Positions 57,769 through 64,000 of a DNA stretch of 64,000 nucleotides are shown here, piece by piece (within the stretch, counting starts at the first letter, position 1; every line of letters starts with the position of its first letter). Below the pieces are notes generated by a model that did no database searches, had not been told where the DNA came from, and saw nothing but the letters and a program-made list of their open reading frames with translations. Both the position numbers and the translations under genes were made by a program. The stretch covers positions 124,001-188,000 of the forward strand of contig LJZR01000007.1 of the NCBI GenBank assembly GCA_001314865.1. The letters are read 5' to 3'. This DNA comes from Phormidesmis priestleyi Ana (GTDB lineage Bacteria > Cyanobacteriota > Cyanobacteriia > Phormidesmidales > Phormidesmidaceae).

Positions 57769-60522
57769 ATGGATGCTTTCCTCGACCCATCTTCAGCATC
57801 TCCAGTCGTTTCTTCAACTATGCAGCCAACGCTACCGTTATCGCTTTTTGAGCAGGCCATTGCTCATAGTACTAACAGCCTCATCATTTGTGATGCGCAG
57901 CAGCCTGACCTCCCGATTGTGTATGTCAGCCCTAGCTTTGAATCACTCACGGGCTATCGCGCTAGCGAGGTCATTGGCAAAAATTGCCGCTTTTTGCAGG
58001 GAAAAGAGACGGACCAAGTTGGTCTTGCAGATGTTCGGGGGGCGATCGCATCTGGCCAAGGCTGCAAAGTGCTACTGCGTAACTACCGTAAAAACGGACA
58101 AGCTTTTTGGAACGAAGTTACCCTCTCGCCATTGTTTGACGATGCTGGCACCTTGACGCACTATGTCGGCACGCAGGTCGATATTTCTCACTATTTAGAA
58201 ACCTTCAAAGCCCTACAAGAGAGCGAGACGCGCTATCGCCACTTGTATCAAGAAACGCCCGCAATGCTGCACTCAGTTGATAGCCAGGGCCATATTGTGA
58301 GCGTGAGTCACGACTGGCTCGAAACACTCGGTTACCAGCGTAGCGAAGTCATCAACCAGCCGTTAATTTACTTTTTAGCCAAAGGCTCAAAACAAAAAGT
58401 CCAAAAAATGCTAGCGACTATCGAGCCAGGAACGGCTCGCCGTAATTTGCCCTGCCAATTTGTCAAAAAAGAAGGTGGCTACATTGATGCTTTGCTCTCA
58501 ACAATTAGCGAGAGCTTTCATGAACATGACGAATCAACAAACCTATCGAAAATCGCTTCAACCAATCGGTTTCTCGGTGTTTTGGTAGATGTTACTGATC
58601 GTAAAAAAGCCAAAGAGAAACTGCGTCGCAGCGAGGCCCTATTGCGAGCTATCAACAACTTGCCACCTACAGGCATTTTTGTGATGGACTGTGATACCAA
58701 CGAAGCCCTTTTCATCAACTCAGAGTTCTATCGAATCTGGCAGCTAGAGCACTTACAAGAATCGGTCATCTCTGGTCATCTTAACGGTGAGGCGCTGTTG
58801 AGTGAATGCCTGAGCAACATAGACCTTAGCGCCTTTGTGGCTGCTTCTACCGCTCAAGACTTTACCCATGGCAACAAAATTGTTGAAGACGAAGTTCCTT
58901 TGCTAGATGGCCGGACGCTACGCCGTATCTATGGCCCTGTGCAAGAAAACAACACAACCTTTGCTTATCTCTATGTTTTTGAAGATATTACTGAGCGCAA
59001 GCAGGCTGAGCGCAAGCTCGCCCACGCTACTGAAGCCGCTGAAGCTGCCAATCGAGCGAAAAGTGAGTTTTTGGCTAATATGAGCCACGAGCTGCGATCG
59101 CCGCTCAATGCAATTTTAGGCTTTGCTCACATTCTCCAACAAACAACCCCTACCCCCGAACAAAAAGAACATTTAGAAATTATTTACAACAGCGGTGAGC
59201 ATTTACTCGCCTTAATTAATGACATTTTAGATATTTCAAAAATTGAAGCAGGTCGGATGGTGCTCACCGAAAGTGAGTTTGATCTATACCGTTTGCTAGA
59301 CGAGCTAGAACAAATGTTTCATGCCGCCGCCTTAGAAAAAGGACTGCGACTCAGCCTGGTACGACCATTCGATTTGCCACGCATTATTTTTAGCGATCGC
59401 CTCAAGCTCCGCCAAATTTTGATCAACCTGCTCAGCAACGCCATCAAATTTACGCATACAGGTACGGTGACGCTGCAAACCCATCTCAAACAATCGCCCT
59501 CTAGCAATAGCGACGCTCACGATTCACTCAAAACAATCACCTTTTCCGTCATTGATACGGGCCCTGGCATCAGCCTAACCGATCAAACCCGTCTGTTTGA
59601 AGCCTTTGTACAAACGCAGTCAGGTCTGACTGCCCATCAGGGCACTGGCCTCGGCCTCACTATTTCTCACGAATATGTTCAGCTATTGGGATCACAGCTC
59701 ACGGTCGCTTCAAGCGTTGGAGAAGGTGCTACGTTTGCCTTTGACTTAACGGTCGCTGCCGTAGACGCTGCGATCGCCGCCCCCATCGCGTCGCCTATGC
59801 CAGAACGCATCGTCGGGCTTGCCCCAGGGCAGCCTGCCTATCGAATTTTGGTAGTAGATGATGTCGATATCAACCGCAAACTGCTCACTCACCTACTCGA
59901 AAATGCCGGATTTGAGGTGCAAGAAGCCATCGATGGTGAGGCTGCGATCGCGCAGTGGCAAACCTGGCAGCCCCATCTCATTTGGATGGATATGCGTATG
60001 CCCGTAATGGACGGAGAAACCGCCATTCAGCAAATCCGAGCTTTAGAGCTTCAATTAGAGCTTCAACCAGAGGCCCTAGCCGATCAGCAACCGCCCCCCA
60101 TCAAGCACAAGACAAAAATCATTGCCCTCACAGCCAGCGCTTTTGAAGAAAACAAAAATATCGCGATCAACAGCGGCTGCGATGATTTTGTAAGCAAACC
60201 CTTCCAAGCCGCCGCCGTCTTTGAAAAAATGGCTCAGCACCTCGACCTTTGCTACCAATGTGAAACACCCGCCAATCTTGAACAACCCAACAGTGATTCC
60301 GAACCCCTCTCTTCCTTGCTCATCGCTCAGACCCCAACTTCCTGGCAATATGCCCTCACCCAAGCCACGTTAGATCTCGACGACGACGCGATTTTGGCAC
60401 TAGTCGCACAGCTCCCACCCCAACAGCAGGCACTCGCCCGAGCCATTGAGCACTGCGTCAAAAAACTGTCCTACAAAAAGCTGTTACAAGTCCTTCAAGA
60501 AGCCGACATCGTCAGCCCATGA
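57769..60522 (+). CDS. LOV-PAS-PAS hybrid histidine kinase (putative blue-light sensor)
   Basis: 917 residues, no TM, so cytosolic. Residues about 31-140 form a LOV domain with the FMN-adduct cysteine C73 in GKNCRFLQG, plus NYRKNGQAFWNEVTLSPL and HYVGTQVDIS. Two PAS domains follow (about 150-280 and 290-405), then HisKA (His440 in SEFLANMSHELRSPLNAIL), HATPase_c (DTGPGIS; GTGLGLTISHEY) and a receiver (VVDDVDINRKLL, DMRMPVMDGETA, ending SKPFQAAA). A ~90-residue helical tail (TPTSWQYALTQATLDLDDDA...) may serve as an HPt-like or dimer module. Blue light would form a Cys73-flavin adduct and change kinase activity. The 3' end overlaps the convergent response regulator by 28 bases. Confidence 0.9.
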   Translation: MDAFLDPSSASPVVSSTMQPTLPLSLFEQAIAHSTNSLIICDAQQPDLPIVYVSPSFESLTGYRASEVIGKNCRFLQGKETDQVGLADVRGAIASGQGCKVLLRNYRKNGQAFWNEVTLSPLFDDAGTLTHYVGTQVDISHYLETFKALQESETRYRHLYQETPAMLHSVDSQGHIVSVSHDWLETLGYQRSEVINQPLIYFLAKGSKQKVQKMLATIEPGTARRNLPCQFVKKEGGYIDALLSTISESFHEHDESTNLSKIASTNRFLGVLVDVTDRKKAKEKLRRSEALLRAINNLPPTGIFVMDCDTNEALFINSEFYRIWQLEHLQESVISGHLNGEALLSECLSNIDLSAFVAASTAQDFTHGNKIVEDEVPLLDGRTLRRIYGPVQENNTTFAYLYVFEDITERKQAERKLAHATEAAEAANRAKSEFLANMSHELRSPLNAILGFAHILQQTTPTPEQKEHLEIIYNSGEHLLALINDILDISKIEAGRMVLTESEFDLYRLLDELEQMFHAAALEKGLRLSLVRPFDLPRIIFSDRLKLRQILINLLSNAIKFTHTGTVTLQTHLKQSPSSNSDAHDSLKTITFSVIDTGPGISLTDQTRLFEAFVQTQSGLTAHQGTGLGLTISHEYVQLLGSQLTVASSVGEGATFAFDLTVAAVDAAIAAPIASPMPERIVGLAPGQPAYRILVVDDVDINRKLLTHLLENAGFEVQEAIDGEAAIAQWQTWQPHLIWMDMRMPVMDGETAIQQIRALELQLELQPEALADQQPPPIKHKTKIIALTASAFEENKNIAINSGCDDFVSKPFQAAAVFEKMAQHLDLCYQCETPANLEQPNSDSEPLSSLLIAQTPTSWQYALTQATLDLDDDAILALVAQLPPQQQALARAIEHCVKKLSYKKLLQVLQEADIVSP

Positions 60523-60920
60523 GCTCCCCCGCCCGACTGCATCTGCATCAGCAACGCCAAAAAGGCTTCATAATCCTCAATTGGCTTAGTACATAAGCAG
60601 TCTGCATGGGCGTTTCTGACCAAACGCGCCTGGTCAGCATTCATAGAATGAGCCGTCAGCAGTACCACTGGCAAATGAGCCGTTTTGGCATGAGTCTTTA
60701 GCAACCTCGATAGGTCCACACCCGACACCTCTTCTCCCTGCCAAAAAGTCCCAGGCAAATTCACATCCATAATCACCAAATCTATCGCCCCTGACTGACA
60801 GTGCTTAAAAACATCCGCAGCCTTATGCGTTAGCCTCACACGATGGTCACCCAGCTTTTCTAGCAGCTTAGCAGTGCTCCGCCCCAGCAAATAGTCATCC
60901 TCAACTAGCAAAATATTCAC
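60495..60920 (-). CDS. Single-domain response regulator
   Basis: 141 residues, a receiver domain only: acidic pair LLVEDDYLLG, phosphoacceptor Asp in VIMDVNLPG, Thr in VVLLTAHSM and Lys in CTKPIED. It lacks an output domain, like phosphotransfer intermediates or CheY-type effectors. It is convergent with the LOV hybrid kinase, and its C-terminal codons overlap the kinase 3' end by 28 bases. The pairing suggests it may receive phosphate from that kinase; this is inference. Confidence 0.9.
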   Translation of the reverse strand: MNILLVEDDYLLGRSTAKLLEKLGDHRVRLTHKAADVFKHCQSGAIDLVIMDVNLPGTFWQGEEVSGVDLSRLLKTHAKTAHLPVVLLTAHSMNADQARLVRNAHADCLCTKPIEDYEAFLALLMQMQSGGGAHGLTMSAS

Positions 60921-61118
60921 TTACGACGTTCCTCAGGAATAGCAACACAACAGACAAAACAATAGACAGAATATAAACCGTGATTAATTTGGGTAGTTGA
61001 TTTTATAGTCAGCCAATTTAATTACTATTTATTAGTAGGTGCGCTTTTCCAACAGGTTTCCCAAGCTTTACTTATCAACATCCATTGATAGCAACCCATT
61101 CATCAAAATTACTTGAAG

Positions 61119-61877
61119 ATGAACCCTAAAAGAATGGGAATGCTACAGAAAAACGAGAACAGCCAACCAAGCTTCAAACCCAAAGGGCCTCAAAACCTCA
61201 TGAGTATCACTGCAATAGAGAGCATCACGCAGACGGACCGTCAGCTCGCCAGTCAGTCAGCCAGCCAGTCCGCTAGTCAGTCAGCCAGTCAGGCCGCTAG
61301 TCAGTCAGCCAGTCAGGCCGCTAGTCAGTCAGCCAGCAAGGCCGCTAGTCAGTTAGCCAGTCAGGTAGGCTGCCCAACAGAGGACTTCAAAATCTTGGTT
61401 GTTGACGATTTATTAGAAAATTTGAGACTGCTCGCCAACCTACTGGCCGCAGAAAACTACCTAGTCAGAAAAGCGCCCGATGGCGCAATGGCCCTGAGTA
61501 ATGTGCCGCGCTTTAAGCCCGACCTAATTTTGCTCGACATTATGATGCCAAACATGGATGGCTTTGAAGTATGCCAGCGGCTAAAAGCCAACACGCAGTT
61601 TCAAGATATCCCCGTTATTTTTCTCAGCGCCTTAGACCTCACTTTTGACAAGATCAAAGCCTTTGAGGTCGGTGCTGCCGACTTTATCCACAAGCCCTTT
61701 CACCCTGCCGAGGTCATCGCACGGGTCAAAAATCAGCTAAGAATTCGTCAGCAAGGACTACAGCTACAGGCTCAAAAGGCGATGATTCGCTCTCAACAGC
61801 AGCAGCTCAAATCCGCGCTACAAGAAATTGCCCAGCTTCGTCAGGCCGCAAAAGCGCAGGAATGTTACCCTCAATAG
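61119..61877 (+). CDS. Response regulator with Ser-Ala-Ser-Gln repeat and C-terminal coiled coil
   Basis: About 252 residues. The N-terminal ~85 residues are low-complexity, dominated by ten tandem xASQ tetrads (61245-61364). The receiver domain follows (ILVVDDLLENLRLLANLL, phosphoacceptor in LILLDIMMPNMDGFEVC, HKPFHPAEVIARV). The last ~50 residues are Gln-rich and predicted coiled coil (MIRSQQQQLKSALQEIAQLR). ATG 61119 follows an in-frame TTG; ATG 61200 would remove the first 27 residues. With the LOV kinase and single-domain regulator it forms a probable local signalling cluster. Confidence 0.85.
   Translation: MNPKRMGMLQKNENSQPSFKPKGPQNLMSITAIESITQTDRQLASQSASQSASQSASQAASQSASQAASQSASKAASQLASQVGCPTEDFKILVVDDLLENLRLLANLLAAENYLVRKAPDGAMALSNVPRFKPDLILLDIMMPNMDGFEVCQRLKANTQFQDIPVIFLSALDLTFDKIKAFEVGAADFIHKPFHPAEVIARVKNQLRIRQQGLQLQAQKAMIRSQQQQLKSALQEIAQLRQAAKAQECYPQ
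61245..61364. repeat. In-frame 12-bp array, ten units (xASQ)
   Basis: Ten contiguous 12-bp units encode LASQ, SASQ, AASQ or SASK. Alternation of tcagccagtcag and gccgctagtcag gives a higher-order 24-bp period. Confidence 0.95.
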
Positions 61878-61968
61878 GGCAACTTTTAATGTTCTATCCC
61901 CTTTTGCTGACGGCGATCTGCCTTAGAAAAAGCCGTTTTTGCAAAAGCGGTTACGCCATCTATGCTCT

Positions 61969-62739
61969 ATGCCTCTCTTTCCGCCTAACACCGAAACCAA
62001 CGTGCTGATTGTCGGCGCCTCTCAAGGCATCGGGCTAGCATTTGTAAAACAGTTTTTAGCCAATGCTCAAGTTGCTCACCTATTTGCCACCTATCGCTCA
62101 GTGTCAACCGCTGCCGAGCTAATGGTGCTTCAGGCCGAGCACCCGCAGCGCCTGCACTGCGTTGCGATAGATATTACCGACGAATCGCAAATCGCCAGCG
62201 GATTAGACCACGTTAAGCAAATCGCTTCGCAACTGCATTTAGTGATCAACTGCGTGGGACTACTCCACAGCGATCAGCAGCAGCCTGAAAAAGCACTTCG
62301 CCAGCTCAATGCAGATAATCTGACTCGCTACTTCCAAATCAACAGTATTGGCCCTGCGCTTCTTGCCAAGCACCTCATGCCGTTGTTAAAGCATAAACAG
62401 CAAGCAATATTTGCCACAATCTCGGCAAAAGTGGGTAGTATTGGCGACAATCGTTTAGGCGGCTGGTACGGCTACCGAGCGTCTAAGGCCGCGCTGAACA
62501 TGTTCTTAAAAACAGCGGCTATTGAGTATGGTCGTCGCAATCCCAACACCATATTGGTGATGCTGCATCCTGGTACGACAGATACCCAACTCTCTAAACC
62601 CTTTCAGCGAGGCGTTCCACCTGAAAAGCTCTTTTCGACCGAACGCACAGTCAGCCAGCTGCTAAATGTTCTTGCCAACCTCACACCTGAGGACAGCGGC
62701 GAATTTTTCTCATGGGATGGCAGTCGCTTGCCCTGGTAA
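61969..62739 (+). CDS. Short-chain dehydrogenase/reductase, C-factor-like
   Basis: About 256 residues from ATG 61969; a TTG ten codons upstream is less likely. The NAD(P)-binding loop is VGASQGIGLAF, the downstream motif NCVGLL replaces NNAG, and the catalytic Ser and YxxxK read TISAKVGS and YRASKAALN. The pattern and length recall CsgA/C-factor-like SDRs. Substrate unknown. It stands between the signalling cluster and the glycosyltransferase gene. Confidence 0.9.
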   Translation: MPLFPPNTETNVLIVGASQGIGLAFVKQFLANAQVAHLFATYRSVSTAAELMVLQAEHPQRLHCVAIDITDESQIASGLDHVKQIASQLHLVINCVGLLHSDQQQPEKALRQLNADNLTRYFQINSIGPALLAKHLMPLLKHKQQAIFATISAKVGSIGDNRLGGWYGYRASKAALNMFLKTAAIEYGRRNPNTILVMLHPGTTDTQLSKPFQRGVPPEKLFSTERTVSQLLNVLANLTPEDSGEFFSWDGSRLPW

Positions 62740-62764
62740 GTTGCGGTTTTTTGACAGGAGGAGA

Positions 62765-63811
62765 CTAGGAGGGCAAGCCCAAAGGTTTTGAGAGCAGTTT
62801 TTTAAACGTTGCCATTCGCTGACGCAGGCGGCGAATTATCTGTTGCTTTAGGCTTAGCTGAGGCTGCATATAGTCTATCGCTCGTCCGGTTAGCTGCGGA
62901 TAGCTAGCGGGTTCGTAAGCATAGCGATAGTGTAAAAACAAGTCGCGATAGGGAAATACAATATTCTCGTTTTCGCACACCCGCTTGAAAAAGCGAGAAT
63001 TCACACCGATATAGTGCAGATATATCAGCTGCTGCTGACGGTCAAACAGCACATGGTTACTTTCTTCAAAATGGTTGGAGGTGACGCAGCAGCCAGTACG
63101 AGCAGCCGCAGGTAAGGTTCGTGCTAGGTTCATCGCAGGGATGCCTGACTTCATCACCATGTAGTTAAGAATAGATTGGTCAGGGCCATTGGCGTATAAA
63201 ATCTCGGCATCTCCTGCCTGTAAGGACGCTAGCAGCTCAGCAAGCATGTCATTTGTAAAGAGGCCTTTTTTAGACGCATAGAGACCTGCGCAAAAAATTT
63301 CTGTTGCCAAACGAGGCTGCTCAAATACAGTGGTCAAATTTTTTGCATTGACATCGTATACATGGCTGAGGTCTTTGTATTGAAAGTCGTAGGTTACAAA
63401 GTCGTGATTGTCTAGGCTCTCAAAGAGGAGATCCAACCTGTTCATCGCCAAGATATCGGCATCTAGGTAAATGAATCTATCAAAGGGGCCGTCGAAACAA
63501 CAAAAGCGGCGGTGCATACCCATTCGGTTCACGCCAGCGACACCCCGCTTAGCCCAGGTTGCAAAAGCTGTGGGATGGGCCTGCCAAATTTGCGTGGCAA
63601 AGGTTTCCCACTTATTCAAAATGGCTGTGTCATCAAACCACTGAACCTGTGGATATCGCTGAGTTGCTAACCGAGCTCTTTGAGTGTTGTCATCGTAGGG
63701 GACTATGCAGATGGGCAGATCTTTGCTGACATTAATTTCTAGGCTGTTAATTAGGGCAATGAGCTGCTCAAAGACAGCATCGTTTGCCAAGATGTATACG
63801 CCATTTGCCAT
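62765..63811 (-). CDS. GT8-like glycosyltransferase (Npun_R2821/R2823-type family)
   Basis: 348 residues. The fold appears to be GT-A: YILANDAVFEQLIALINSL at the N-terminus and the metal-binding DxD in FIYLDADILAMNRLD. ANGPDQSILNYMVMKSGIP is also family-like. From memory this is the cyanobacterial group labelled Npun_R2821/Npun_R2823, presumed nucleotide-sugar transferases for surface polysaccharide. The C-terminus is basic (LRQRMATFKKLLSKP). Convergent with the SDR gene. Confidence 0.8.
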   Translation of the reverse strand: MANGVYILANDAVFEQLIALINSLEINVSKDLPICIVPYDDNTQRARLATQRYPQVQWFDDTAILNKWETFATQIWQAHPTAFATWAKRGVAGVNRMGMHRRFCCFDGPFDRFIYLDADILAMNRLDLLFESLDNHDFVTYDFQYKDLSHVYDVNAKNLTTVFEQPRLATEIFCAGLYASKKGLFTNDMLAELLASLQAGDAEILYANGPDQSILNYMVMKSGIPAMNLARTLPAAARTGCCVTSNHFEESNHVLFDRQQQLIYLHYIGVNSRFFKRVCENENIVFPYRDLFLHYRYAYEPASYPQLTGRAIDYMQPQLSLKQQIIRRLRQRMATFKKLLSKPLGLPS

Positions 63812-63822
63812 GAGAAGAAGAC

Positions 63823-63858
63823 CCCGTGCTTTTGCTAGAACCCGTGCTTTTGCTAGAA
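63823..63858. repeat. 18-bp tandem duplication upstream of the glycosyltransferase
   Basis: cccgtgcttttgctagaa occurs twice exactly, starting 12 bases upstream of the glycosyltransferase start. The remaining 142 bases to the window end show no gene. Confidence 0.92.
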
Positions 63859-64000
63859 ACTAACGCGCTGATTGAACCTGATGAGTACAGCACTCTGCCT
63901 TATTATTCACAGGTTTGGTATTCATTTCGCGATCCTTATTGCGTATATTCACCGGATCTTGATTTTATCTAGTGGCATTAACGGACGACGAGCTGTAGCG

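Noticed and set aside
57704-58156. 150-codon plus-strand frame overlapping the LOV kinase start
   Set aside because: The alternative frame covers the LOV domain, which is clearly coding in the other frame.

Overview
This window is chromosomal DNA from a cyanobacterium. It carries Mg-protoporphyrin methyltransferase (chlM), the NblS/Hik33-type sensor kinase, plastid-type ribosomal protein PSRP-3/Ycf65, a FurA-type regulator, the MntCAB manganese transporter and a thylakoid photosystem I accumulation factor. HIP1 octamers (GCGATCGC) are frequent throughout, which is typical of cyanobacteria. Marine or mat-forming Leptolyngbya/Synechococcus-type relatives seem likely, but the species is a guess. 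I saw no rRNA, tRNA, CRISPR array, integrase or intact insertion sequence.

Layout. 1-2216: tail of a thylakoid thioredoxin-fold protein, two small membrane proteins and chlM. 2380-6695: a minus-strand operon of a winged-helix protein, an AAA+/STAND-like ATPase and a PD-(D/E)XK nuclease, the best candidate for an undescribed (probably defence) system. 7021-12399: a small secreted protein, purD, nblS and tal. 12528-15405: a NitT/TauT-type ABC importer. 15681-19310: a chimeric membrane protein with a phosphate-binding-like domain and a DUF4912-like domain. 19543-26075: a small conserved protein, a CDF transporter, xth, a type II NADH dehydrogenase, a HAD hydrolase and a two-partner-secretion outer-membrane transporter. 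26176-32406: a membrane protein, two dihydroorotase paralogues with altered metal sites on either side of two signal peptidases, and a double histidine phosphatase. 32452-41319: cofG, a pilT paralogue, then rpsB-tsf-acidic protein-recG. 41518-47766: PSRP-3, cobU, a small cysteine protein, RNase Z, a possible ncRNA or attenuator, and polA. 47767-49439: relic of a ferredoxin-like gene and a SASA-type esterase. 49593-55507: furA, a zinc-ribbon protein, an isochorismatase-like hydrolase and mntC-mntA-mntB. 55550-63811: bioA, a TetR regulator, a LOV-domain hybrid histidine kinase with two response regulators, an SDR and a glycosyltransferase.

The most unusual genome-scale feature is the density of short perfect or near-perfect tandem duplications, each with its own unit sequence. 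At least ten start inside the last codons of a gene and contain its stop codon; one contains both the stop codon of mntB and the start codon of bioA. Inside genes the units are multiples of three (12, 15 or 18 bp), as expected if the same duplication process is filtered by reading frame. This looks like a genome-wide slippage habit rather than a dispersed repeat family.

Start codons were moved from the longest ORF where a ribosome-binding site or family alignment from memory favours another start (tal, pilT, rnz, mntB, the SASA esterase and others). Family assignments come from motif recognition alone; no database was searched.
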